From positions 1,054,001-1,118,000 of the forward strand of contig CM049997.1 in assembly GCA_016630955.3 (NCBI GenBank): a stretch of DNA of 64,000 nucleotides. The letters are read 5' to 3'. The stretch comes from Didymella arachidicola. Taxonomy: Eukaryota > Ascomycota > Dothideomycetes > Pleosporales > Didymellaceae. The notes beneath the pieces are model-generated. The model saw only the letters and a list, made by a program, of their open reading frames with translations. It was not told the DNA's origin and searched no databases. Made by a program: the position numbers and the translations under genes. Within the stretch, counting starts at the first letter, position 1, and every line of letters begins with the position of its first letter. Shown here piece by piece: positions 12,680 through 23,067 of the stretch.

Positions 12680-12752
12680 AGCTAGAATTAGGTTTAAGGG
12701 TTAGATTTAGATTCTAGGGTGCGAGCTAGGACTAGTAGGGTAAGGGTTTTGG
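12680..12752. repeat. degenerate TTAGGG-like tract
   Basis: Several imperfect copies of a TTAGGG-like word occur close together on the plus strand (for example aagggttag, ctagggt, tagggtaaggg). They lie in a gene-free interval between the phosphotransferase pseudogene and the 5S gene. They could be a decayed interstitial telomeric tract or chance; there is no perfect array. Confidence 0.35.
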
Positions 12753-13030
12753 AATGTCTCTTGATTTGCTGGCGATACACGGGTTTGAGGTTGGTGAGGT
12801 AGAGGGTGAAGACTGTTGCCTTAACCTATTCCAGGCCTCAGCGAGACACTAAGTCGATTGTGAGTGTCCCTAGCCAGCAGGTTGAAGTTATGCAATGGAA
12901 GCGCTAAGGTCCACTCTAGTCGGTGCGTATTTGCAGCAATCAGAGAGACCTTGAGTCATCCCTTCGTCATAGCTTCTTACGTGACAAATGGACGCCAAAA
13001 CATAGGTCGGGGAGGCTACAGCTGTGAGCG

Positions 13031-13050
13031 AAAAAAAAAAAAAAAAAAAA
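13031..13050 (-). terminator. RNA polymerase III terminator, long T-run
   Basis: A run of A on the plus strand (13031-13051, 21 bases counting the last base of the 5S match) reads as T on the transcribed minus strand, immediately after the 3' end of the 5S rRNA. Four or five T usually suffice for Pol III, so this run is unusually long. Confidence 0.85.
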
Positions 13051-13169
13051 ACATACAACAGCGGGTATTCGCTAGTGGTCACCCACCTAACTACTAATCC
13101 GCCGGTACGTTGCTTAAATAGGGCTGAGCGAACGGGAAGCCTTGTTTTCAACGTCCTGTGGTCGTATGT
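13051..13169 (-). rRNA. 5S ribosomal RNA
   Basis: Reading the minus strand from 13169 gives a 119-nt sequence that begins ACATACGACCAC and ends GCTGTTGTATGT. These ends pair to form helix I. Inside are the conserved blocks GGCTTCCCGTTCGCTCAGCC and AGTAGTTAGGTGGGTGACC, the second covering the TFIIIA/box C control region, as in other filamentous ascomycete 5S genes. The length is right for 5S (118-120 nt) and a T-run follows directly. Dispersed single 5S genes are normal in Pezizomycotina. Whether this copy is expressed or a variant pseudogene cannot be decided here; the intact ends and terminator favour function. Confidence 0.9.
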
Positions 13170-13414
13170 GAAAGGAAAGAATAACAATCAATTCAATATT
13201 GTCGTATCCCAAGCTCGCCTGTTGTGATACTCATCGTCATCCTGAATATTTACCATGCCCTCTCTCTGACGATAGCGTGGACGAATTCATCTCCGCATCA
13301 GCAACTCCCTATCGTACAATCCAGCCCTGTTCTTGTACATGCAGTTCCAAACGCCAGCCCAATGCATCCAGAGCGGGGATATGTACAACTCTTCCTCTCC
13401 CATCTGCCTCCTCC

Positions 13415-13915
13415 TCAGCTGAACCAGGGCTTGTTCCTCTTCGCCTCTGCCCGAGCTTCCATCTGAAGCATGTCAGTTATGTTCGCACCTTCGTGCTCGC
13501 TCGCGGCTGATCGATGGCGTCTCCATTTGTACCGCCTGGGGCCTAACGTACCCATTGCTTTTTGCAATCCCTATATGCTCTGTGCCTGATCAGTCGTTGG
13601 TGACCCCAGGTGAGGATACATTCAGGCAATATATCCTCTTGTGCACTCGCATCACTCACTGGAAGAAATCACTACACATCGCCCTCTCGCCGCCGTTCCT
13701 CTTTAAGCACCTGATGCTCTTGTCCGCCGCCTCCTGGCAGGGGTCGAAGTACTCGCTATACGCTTTACTGTGGCACTATCAGTCTGCGGTTCATTTGATG
13801 GACGTACAGCGCACCGCTATGTGCTGTTTGGTGTGTGATCGTACTTGTCGAATTTGGTGGCGGCCGGACCCGACCAGTCCGGTTTGTCGTTGTCGCCGAG
13901 CTTGTCTTTAGGCAT
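13415..13915 (-). CDS. COX23: Cox23, twin CX9C mitochondrial intermembrane-space protein
   Basis: Four exons on the minus strand (13915-13845, 13767-13660, 13579-13552, 13462-13415) join to an 84-residue protein. Introns are 77, 80 and 89 nt with gtacga, gtgagt and gtacgt donors. The protein carries two exact CX9C motifs: C-QEAADKSIR-C preceded by YSEYFDP, and C-SDFFQAYRD-C followed by KKQW. This twin-CX9C helical hairpin with a short basic tail (EAKRNKPWFS) is the Cox23/CHCHD7 pattern. Such proteins are imported and oxidised by the Mia40 pathway and support cytochrome c oxidase assembly. The phases (2, 2, 0) splice cleanly through the second CX9C motif, which strongly supports the model. An in-frame ATG further upstream at 14065 exists, but 13915 matches the usual short N-terminus. 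Confidence 0.92.
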
Positions 13916-14429
13916 TATGTATGAAGCTGCTCGTTCAAAATATTGGAGGATCCTGCTAGGACGAAGGTGAGCAATGCGATGCTGGCGATAGAGCTGTGAT
14001 GGTGAACGAGACCTCGGTGGTCTGCGGAGTTTCCTTATCGATAGAGAGCCCAACAACTGCGTCATAACGTGACAGCGCGTATTGGCCGTGCGTATGCTCC
14101 ACCGAGTTCTAAGTATAGTGGATGCTTCAGGGCTTCCTGCTCAGACGATATAGACCTTATTGCAGAACGATTGAATTACACGCCTTTTGTAGCTTCGAAC
14201 CCTCCTTACATGTGATCGGTTCAAGAGTGTGGTATAGTGCACGGTACCAACGCCAAACAATGCACAAAAATCCGAGCAGTCCGTTTTGATGCCGCTGAAA
14301 AACAGAGTCGTGGCGGTACCCCCGTAAAGTCATGTCCTATCCCGAGCACCTGCACATGCATAACATCCTATCAAGTGACAAAGAGAGAATAAAGAATCAG
14401 TGTCTAAGGCAACAGCGTGCAGCCACTGA

Positions 14430-17400
14430 TTAGATGAGCTGACCAGTGACGACAGGATGAGCTGTCCTGTTGTTGTTTGGCGTTGGCTGGTCAAAAGCTG
14501 CCAGCGGGCCGATGTTGCTGCCTTGTCGTGCGCGGTATGTGCCATTGGCGAAAGCAGTGACTGGAGATGTAAACGCCTGTGAGGGATGCAAAACACCAGG
14601 TGCAGGGGCGTTCATCATGTTGCGATTACTTCTACGGCGACCTAGCGATGGAGCAGAGCCGCTGTGAGCAGTGCCAGCCGAGTTTACTGAGCCCACGGAC
14701 TCATTGGAATTGCTCCGCACATGCTGGGAAACACCTGGACCTACCGCAATGGAAGGATTGTTTCCAGCGTTGCTTTGGCGGCGAGCAAAGGGATTAGTAC
14801 GTGCAGGCGCAGTGCTTGGAAGACCAAGGGCTTGTTCTCTGGTATTTCGAAGCTCTCGAGCGCGAGCGTTTAAATCGTCCGGTGTCAACCCTGGTGGAAT
14901 TCGCGCCATTTGAGGACTGGGTCCCGGAGAAGGAGTAGTCCGCAAGCCCCTGACAGATGGCTGTGCGTTGAGTCGACGGACGGAAGGCTGTGACCGCAAC
15001 CCAAGTCGTGAAGCTTGTGCCCTCATAGCTGGTATAGCCGGCGCAGCAGTTGCAGCATCATGCATGTTCGCGCGCGAGCTAGCTGGTCTCAGGGTTGCTG
15101 TTGATGATTGCTCTCGAAGTCCCAAACGAGAGTTCCTAGCTCTGATCGTGTGAACGTAAGCAGCCCACGGGTTGGCAGGTCGTGCAGGAGCCGCAGATGC
15201 AGGTGGATGCATTCCCATGTTAGGAGATGGGAAAGTTGGATACATCGGCGAGAAATTGCCAGAACTTCTACGGTTGCTCGCTGCAGAGGGTGGGCGAGGA
15301 CCGACTCGACTCTGGGGGCGATCAATCATGTCCATAGCTGCAGCAGTGTGTGTACGAGCGGTGTGGTCGATCGAATACTGCGAATTGGGCGTCGAAGGAC
15401 CAGGAGTTAGGACGACGGAGTCGTTACTGGTCGAGCTCATGAAAGGTGTACGATCATTGCGAAACGCATTTTCCATAACATTGGCGGTGGGCAAGGCAGG
15501 AGACATTGCGCTCCGCCTGTTTGGGGAAGGCATGACGCGCAAGCCAAAATTGTTGTTGTCCATCAATGGAGTGCGCATCCGCGCAGGGGGCAGGAAGGGC
15601 GAGAACGAAGCCGGTGCAGGACTTTGCCGGTTACGGTTGGAAGACGGTGCCCGATTGAGGGGTGTAATGGAGCGGGTCTCGAGGTCTATCAAGTCGCCGC
15701 CCATAGAATGTTGTTGCAATGCGGCTTGGTGGGCAGCGAACATCCAGCTGATACGAGGATCATATTCACGGCGCTGAGTCCTTGGGCCCCGACGGCTGAG
15801 ACCAGCTTGAGAGTTGTCCGAGTTGTCGTCAGTATCTGCCTCGGCGGCAGCAGCAGCTTGGGCTGGGAATCGGGGAGGAACATTTTGCGATGCCGGTCCA
15901 TTACGCATCATCAATTGGGATCGACGGCTACGAAGGGAGTTCATTGCCATGTTCACATCGCCGTCTTGCTCAGAGTCATCATCATCGGCTTCGCCATCCT
16001 CGTAATGGGGATTTGTGTTTGATAGTACAGAGGATCGTCGTCGGAGGCCACGGGAGGCATCGAGTGCTCGAAGGTTGCTCACGCGCGAGGGGGGCCGTAT
16101 AGGGGCATTTATGGGGGCACTAGGCCGAGGACGATCTGCAGTAGGTGTTAGAGACCCGCCCATTCGGCTTCTGTCATTTGAATTCGCAAGCGGTTCCCAC
16201 CCAACGGTCGTAGCTGCTCCATCGCTGTCCCCATCTTCTTCTTCGTCCATCTCATCGTCATCAGTCTGACGGAGCCAGCCTTCTTCTGACAGCAATCTTT
16301 GTTCTTCTTCTTCGAGTTCGTCGGTCGAAGTATCTTCAGAGGCTGATGGGGAGGAGGCAACCACGCGAGCAAAGCGGGAGCGAGTGCCATTCGCCCTGTT
16401 CAGTATGTGATCTTGTGGTCTAGTCCGCGGAGCTGAAGGTCTTGAGGCTTGAGGCCGTTGTCCGCGACGCACGGGGCCAACGTCTTCCTCTGTATCATCA
16501 TCCTCTTCGTCCTGCTCCTCTTCTTCCTCCTCAAGAACGCTCGATATTGTTGAGCTGGTCTCGGACTCTTCAACAACGGGGCGAGGTCTGGCGCGTGCTC
16601 GTGGGCGGTTGGCTGCGGCTGCGGCTGCGGCTGCGGCTGCAGTAGGTTGCGGTGTTTGGGCAGGTGTCGAGGAAGCGCCACTGGCAGAATTCGAGTCTTC
16701 CAGAGCTGCATCATCGATGAAATCATTCATCTCAGAGTCTTCTTCTTCGTCTTCCTCCTCGACTGTGTCCATCTCATCGCCGTACACGTCAGAGACAATA
16801 CTCTGTGAGTATGACCGCCTGCTGCCAGCTTCACTGTGAGACATGTGTCGGCGAGGACCAGCGTTGCCGTGTTGCAGGAAGCGGCGCATGACGAAGTCGG
16901 CGCCTGGATCGCCCATGTAATCTTGCCAGCCGTCCATTGGATCGCCAAAGCCTTCGAACTCGACTTCTTCATCGTAGCCCATGGCTGCCTCGAGGTCGTC
17001 GGCGTCCTGCTCTGACATCTCGTCCATGTCACTGAAGCCTGTGAAGCTGTTGTCCCACGAGACCTCACCTGTCTCGTCAAAGGCCAGGCCGCACTGTACG
17101 CATCCGCCATCCTCAAGCTCCCACGTGCATATCGGACAACGGTCGACGCCGTCCTCTTGGTCGCGGACGATGTGAAGTGACGGGCGCAGTGGGTGCGCAG
17201 GCGCATTGAAGAGTCCTTTGAAGAGTCCTCCATTTCGTGGGTCGGTGTTCTCGCGGTCTTTCTGGATGGCATCAGCGTCGTCTTGCTGCCACTTTTTGTG
17301 TTCTTCGAGTGTTTCGCCAGCGGGGAGGAGTTCGGCTCGAGCGATGAAGACGGCGGTCATGTCACGGATCTGCACTTCACATCAGAGGTCGTCCTGCGTT

Positions 17401-17970
17401 CTCAAGTGTGAGACGTACAACGTAAGCGGGCGCAGGCATGTGCTTGACATCAACGCGGCAGTCTGGACACGAACACTTGGCCTTGTTCGACTTGCAGTTG
17501 AGGAACCACGTGCAGAGACACTGCGCCTGTTAGCAGAGAAGGTGGTGGTGCCGTGCTGTGCAGCGTACCGTGTAGCAGTAGGTGTGGCCGCATGCTATCG
17601 TGTAGGGCTGGTACAGCAGGCGGTCGCAGATCTTGCACGTGAGGTGCGCGCGCAAGCCGTCGAAGTCTGCTCTCAGAGACTTCAGCTGCTGCATCGTGTC
17701 AGTGACCCGTCCATGGTGCCGTGGATAACATAAGCAAACCTCGTCTGCTTTGCTCGGCCGCGGCTGCTCGTCGCCCTTGGCCACCATCTTCTGCTTGAGG
17801 CTGTTGCTGCTCGCCGCCCGCACCGGCCGATCTGCGCTGGACTCCCTGACCAGCCGCGAGGCCGAGCGACTCGCCGTCGGGGTGCTGCCGCGCGACGCTC
17901 GTGAGGTCGACGCCATGTCCGCCTTGGTGGGCGGGGTCGGTGAGGCGCGTGAAGTGCTGCTGCTCTCCAT
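14430..17970 (-). CDS. large RING-finger (C3HC4) protein, probable E3 ubiquitin ligase
   Basis: Exons on the minus strand are 17970-17569, 17520-17419 and 17369-14430, joined by 48- and 49-nt introns with gtacgc and gtacgt donors; about 1147 residues. Joining exons 1 and 2 completes a C3HC4 RING: CKIC, then ACGHTYCYTC across the junction, then CPDC. A short Cys-rich stretch follows (CPICTWELEDGGCVQCG). The remaining 800 residues are low-complexity: acidic Glu/Asp blocks, an Ala run from a 6-bp repeat (about 16612-16641), and Ser/Arg/Pro/Asn-rich sequence that looks disordered. A RING normally recruits an E2 enzyme; the substrate is unknown. An alternative start at 18027 adds 19 residues. A weak in-frame intron (17739-17689, gtttgc...atgcag) may be removed as well, which would delete 17 residues before the RING. 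Confidence 0.85.
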
Positions 17971-18354
17971 GGCGGGCGGTTTTAGTGTGACGGCCCGCTC
18001 CAGCAACAGGAAAGAACGACTGCCCAAGGTGCCCGCATGAGCTGCACGGCGTTGCAGTCACGTTGGGTGGTCGCTGTTAGTGGCAGTCGCAAATGATGCA
18101 CGCTCTTCCAAGAGTAGCCGCCTTAGCAGCAGAGCAGCCTGCAGGTGGCGTCCCGGAGTGGAGGTCCTCTCAGCGTTCGTCCACCGGCCCGCCCTCTGCT
18201 TCCGCCGCCTCACTCTGAGCGCCAACCGCGCACCTTGCGCCTGGCCAATCACTGCAACCGCATTCTGGGATATGCACGCCAATCACATTGCCAGACTTTA
18301 CTGTCATCTGTCACACTGGGGACCCGTCTCATTGCAGTCTATCTATATACTTTC

Positions 18355-18851
18355 TTACAGGTTGTTCTTCGCCAGTGGAACCGGGCGGTTCTCTTTCACC
18401 CACGTCTTCTCTCCCTCGCTCTTGAATGGCGGCGGGAACATGCCTTGGATCTTCCACAACCTCCTCTCCGTCTCGTCGACATGGAACTCGCAGTCGTATC
18501 CCTTGTCGAGCACGTGTGGCTTTAGAGCAGCGTCGATTCTGTTGGCCGTGTTCTTGTAGACTTCGTCCTCGTTTGGCAGTGTTACGGCAATGTGCTCGAT
18601 GGCCACTCGAACGAATGGCCTGGTCGGCTTCTTGCCGCCCACCCACATGGTATTGCCTGGCATCTTGATGAAATTTACAACCACATAAAAGGCAGGGAGG
18701 CTGGTGACTGTTAGCTCAGTCTTCGAATATAATGGGTTGTGGCTGCTTGCCCGACGCCAGTGTAGATTTTGGTAATGTCAGCGGAGAGAGCTTCCTTCGA
18801 CGCATCGTCCTCGAAGGTGCCGTCGGGATGGAAGATCAACCAGAGAGGCAT
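18355..18851 (-). CDS. tautomerase-superfamily protein (cis-CaaD-like)
   Basis: Two exons, 18851-18751 and 18700-18355, give 148 residues, the usual size for the cis-3-chloroacrylic-acid-dehalogenase-like branch. The protein starts M-P-L-W-L, so Pro2 becomes the N-terminal catalytic proline after Met removal, as in all tautomerases. Family landmarks are IFHPDGTFEDD, ADITKIYTGVG and YVVVNFIKMPGN. To keep these in one frame the intron must begin GCAAGC and end ACCAG (18750-18701, branch ctaac), which makes it a GC-AG intron; no GT donor restores the frame. Substrate unknown; relatives act on small unsaturated acids or keto-enol pairs. An in-frame upstream ATG at 18905 is not needed, because only the 18851 start exposes the proline. 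Confidence 0.88.
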
Positions 18852-19374
18852 TTTTGGTCGGTTAGATGTTGTCTGAGGCTTGATGAAGTGGTTCTGAATG
18901 GCCACTGGAAACAGCTTCAGCGCACTCTGTTATACCTACAGTTGGGCGACACAGACGGAGCAACCTTCATTGCGGACCCTCCCAATGATTAGTACTTGGT
19001 TGCAGCAGTTACCCTCCAGTCAAAGTGTCATGGACTAATTGATTACTATGCAAACGTGTAGGCAAGACGATGGCTCCTGATTACTATTCACTAAGCTTAT
19101 TAAAAGACACTACAGTGGGACTAAAGTAGCACCACACGCGCCGTGTACACGCATGACATACCGTACAGTCCTCCTCAGTGAAACCTCATTGTGCTGTTGA
19201 TGCTGATTAAAGCTGATGCTGATTAAGTTCAGTAATCACCGTGCATCTTCAATTGAAACAATTATGTTCACTAAGCCATGGCAAGAACGCATGGCATAAG
19301 AAGCACTGAATAGCTAAAGATGGGGACGACCAGCATTTCTCTGTACAAACTTCTGACGCAGAACTGTCTTTATC
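18852..19374. other. AT-rich intergenic region with a short direct repeat
   Basis: This region separates two divergently transcribed genes (tautomerase and reductase) and is visibly more AT-rich than both. A near-perfect direct repeat, gatgctgattaa twice, lies near 19199-19226. No gene was seen. Confidence 0.5.
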
Positions 19375-20441
19375 ATGTCTCAGCCTCTCATCTTCATCAC
19401 CGGCGCAACAGGCTTCATAGGCGTCCACGTCGTAACCCAAGCTTTGTCTGCAGGCTACCACGTCCGGCTCAGCGTGCGTAGAAAAGCCCAGATCTCGGAC
19501 CTCCGCAGACTGTTCTCGCACTCCACCAATCTCGATTTCGTCGTCGTGCCCGACTTCACCAGCGCAGGTGCTTTTGACAACGCTCTCCATGGCGTGACAT
19601 ATATCTTCCACCTCGCATCTCCCATGCCCGGCAAAGGCGATGACTTCCAGAGCGACTACGTCAAGCCCGCAGTCGACGGCACCATCGCCCTTCTCAACAC
19701 CGCAAAGACCGTCGACACTATCAAACGCGTGGTCATCGTGTCTTCGCTCCTCGCACTCATCCCTCTAGATGCTCTGGTGACAGGCAAATTCACCGCCAAA
19801 GGTACCAAATCCTCCCCATACCTCCATCACACATCACCGTCATCGATACTAACAAGCCAACAGAAGGAACGAAGATCGAAATCGACCCGCAGATGACCTT
19901 CCCCACCGACCCCCGCTCAGCAGGCGGTCTCAAATACCACGCCTCCAAGATCCTCGCGCACCGCGCAACACTCTCCTGGTATTCCTCATCTACGCCACAT
20001 TACAGCATTGTCTCCCTGCATCCGTCTTTTGTATTTGGCGCAAATCTCTTGCAGACCTCCCCCGAGGCACTCGACGGCACAAACGCAATGCTCTGGTCCA
20101 GTCTGACAAGTCCGAAGCCGATAATCCCCATGGCCGCTGTTGACGTACGAGACGTTGCCGCAGCGCACATCCGGGCTTTGGAAGTCCAAGCCAGGGATGA
20201 CGAGGTGGAAGATTTTATTCTGAGTGCGACTGAGAAGGAGGACTGGACGTGGGATCAGGTCGCAGACTTTGTGAGGCGGACGTATGAGTTCGTGGATGTG
20301 AAGATGCAGGGTCCGTTCGAGCAGCCGCCGAGTGTAGACACGTCGAAAGCACAGCGTGTTCTTGGTTTCGAGTGGAGGAGTATGGAGGACACAGTCGGGA
20401 GCTTCTTGGATCACCAGGTCAAGCTTAGGGGAAAGCTCTGA
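19375..20441 (+). CDS. NAD(P)-dependent epimerase/dihydroflavonol-reductase-like protein
   Basis: Exons 19375-19801 and 19864-20441 with a 62-nt intron (gtacca...ctaac...caacag) give 334 residues. The N-terminal Rossmann nucleotide-binding motif is GATGFIG. Later features are FHLASPMPG, VVIVSS and, after the intron, the catalytic-type YHASK (YxxxK). This is the extended short-chain dehydrogenase group that includes fungal ketoreductases and dihydroflavonol-4-reductase-like enzymes; the substrate cannot be inferred. It is convergent with the DGAT2 gene. The ATG follows a pyrimidine-rich leader and lies immediately before the Rossmann strand, so the start is secure. Confidence 0.9.
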
Positions 20442-20715
20442 GCGCAAAGCTCCAGAAGGAATGGTGCGCGTCAAGTTGATGAAGGAGGTATCATTGTACT
20501 CTTGGTGTCAATATAAGAAGCGAAGTATTTGAACACGTGCACAACTCTTTACGCACGTGTGTGAATCGACTGGAATGTCTTCATAACACTATTCAGTCCC
20601 TCGTGTCAGGAATACCTGGTAAGGTATGCGATCATCCACCCAGTGGATGCATCAGTCTTACAGTAGTGAATCAACAATTGGTATACTCGTACAGGTAAAA
20701 TGCTCCGCTTCGCCG

Positions 20716-22533
20716 TCACTCGATAATCTCGAGCTCACCGATCCTCTGCTTAGCAAAAGTGTCCTTGTGCTCGTGCCACAAGCGCATCAACTCCTCAATG
20801 TACTTCGCATGTACCTCATCCATGTACTCAGGGTTAGGGTGCTTGTCCTGGACGACACGTATTGGTTTACCAACAACAATGTTGATGGGTCTGCGGTAAG
20901 GCATCATGCCGACGTCGTAGTTGAAAATACCGCGAGCATGGAAGATAGGAACAGTGAAGCCCATGAACTTCTTGACAAGCATCTGGAACTTATGGAGAAG
21001 GGGATGCGACTCGCTGTCAACTTGATCGTAGATATCATTCTCGCCGAACGCGAGGACAGGGACGAGGTCAGCACCTGTGCGAATCGCCATCTTGATGAAT
21101 CCTTTGCGACGACGGAGGACGAGACGGACGACGCCAGGGCGAGCATCGAGCGATTCGCGGGCACCGCCAACGACAATGGTAATGGCGCGGCCCATGCCTT
21201 CGCCATTGTGTCCGCCCTTGGAGAGGATGTTCTCACAGGACTCGCGCGAGACTGAAGCCATGCCGAGACGCAGCGCATACTCGCGGTAGATGGGATAGCG
21301 GAAGTTGGAGTCGAGCGTCAACAGTGCGTTAGTGATGCCCGGGAATAGCTGAGAGAAACCAAGAGCTTCCGTCGCGAAGGCAGCAAAGGCACCATGAGAG
21401 ATGATGCCATGCGGGTGGTAGCCAAAAATGTACTTCCTAGTAGGCTCCAGCTCCTGCGATCGATGTAGACGGGCGGGAAAGTACGAGGCGAAGAGCGACC
21501 AGACCTTGAGTCGTCTCAGGCGCTCGCTGCGGAATGACAGCTCGCCAGAGGTGCCGGCATTCGAAAAGAGCACGTACACGGTGTAGGGCAACAGGATGGG
21601 CCAGAGCAGGGGTATGCTGCAGAGGAAGAAGAAGATTGCGAGGGAGCCGACGATGCTCAGCGTGTGCATCAGCACAGCACATGTCTGGAGGCGGCGCTGC
21701 AGGGGGACGTTCATCGGTGCAAACCTTATCCTGCGAGAGGTCAGTAGGTGTGCGCGCGTTCGGTGTTAGTCGACTCGAACTTACTTGCTCTTCGCCCATC
21801 CCGCGCCTGCCTGTCGCCCTGCCTTGAGCTCCGAGTTGCGGCGCTTCGACGGCCTGTCGACGCGGCTGTCCTTCTGCGCCAGCTGAATCTCCTGTGACGG
21901 CTTAACGGTCGTCAGTGTGTCGCCATTGGTCAGACTGGGCTTCTCCTGCAGAAACACATCGTCCAGCCTGCCCGTTGTCTCCTTCTCGACCTTCTCGCGG
22001 GCGCCATCAACCTCGTTCTTGAAGCTAGCTGCCTCATGCTTGGCCTTGGTCGCGGCAGCCGAGACACCGTTCTGGGCTTCGTTCGCGGCACCCTTCATTT
22101 CGTTCTTGACAGACACGCCGTACGTGCGACCGACAGAGCCGAGCGAGCTGCGGGAGCCCTTCCTGCGATGCGTCTTGCCCTTGGGGCTCTTGGGCGTGTC
22201 TTCAATGCCATTGCCTTCGTACGACTCCTGGTCCTTGATCGATGACGAGTCCTTGGATGATTCTCTGCTCGACACAGCTGTCGACTTCTTGTCATCGTCG
22301 TGCCCGTCCGCGCCCGTGTCGACTATCTTGAGGACCCTGACGCCATTGGCCGGAAGCCCGTCTGGGTTTTTGTGGTCGTGCTGAGCATCTTTGCTATCCT
22401 CAGCAGCGCCGTCAGTGCCATTTGCATGTGATTGAGGCTCGAGCGCTTTCTGGGCGGCGTCCGCGAACGACTTGGGCGGCAGGTTGTGTGCCTCGCGCTC
22501 CTCAGGCGCGGCAGGCTCTGGATTCAGCGACAT
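20716..22533 (-). CDS. DGAT2-type diacylglycerol O-acyltransferase
   Basis: Two exons, 22533-21785 and 21730-20716, joined by a 54-nt intron (gtaagt...ctgac...cgcag), encode about 587 residues. The catalytic half is typical DGAT2/MOGAT: a long hydrophobic hairpin (SLAIFFFLCSIPLLWPILLP), then FGYHPHGI with the acyl-transfer HPHG, then VVGGARE and VLAFGEND. It makes triacylglycerol from diacylglycerol and acyl-CoA at the ER or lipid-droplet surface. The first 250 residues are an extension absent from short DGAT2s: polar, Lys/Glu/Ser-rich, with an amphipathic Ala/Lys repeat, possibly regulatory or lipid-binding (inference). An in-frame ATG at 22584 would add 17 residues. It shares a 535-bp divergent promoter with the STK19 gene. 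Confidence 0.9.
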
Positions 22534-23067
22534 GGTGATGGGCGGAGAGCTGTTGTCGGGGCGGTAATTGAGCCAGAGAGCCATGGAGCGAGGTTTTGTT
22601 GAACGATGCGCCGTTCGAAGCTGTCCCGTGATGACGTATCATGTGGCTCGCAGCGGGAGTGACGGAAGCAGCGTGCGACCAGCGTTGCATTAGAGTCCAA
22701 CCTACCCCGAGTAGTCGCATTGTGTAATGTGCAAGCGCAAGGGCGAATCAAATTTCGCGCGCTTAGGAATGCGCAGAGTCGCGACGTGCCAGGATCATCG
22801 GTCTCTCTCTTGCGCTGTGGCGCGTGCAAACCGAGGCTGAACGCTTGAGGCGACCGACTAACACCGGCTCCAACATCGCCACCCTTTTGACTCGTCACTT
22901 TGGAGACATGTTCTTGCCGTAACCTCGCCGCGTCTTACCATGACTCACACTTGCTTTCTGATTAGAGACTCAGGCACGCTCTTTCCACCTGACTGATGTT
23001 AGTTGCTGCTTGCGCAGCGCCACAAATTCACTAACAGATAGTCAAATCCAAAACGAGAGGAGACAAC

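Noticed and set aside
14161..14200. Possible minus-strand tRNA around a gcttcgaaccct motif
   Set aside because: The T-arm-like loop lacks a pairing stem, and no acceptor or anticodon arms can be folded around it.
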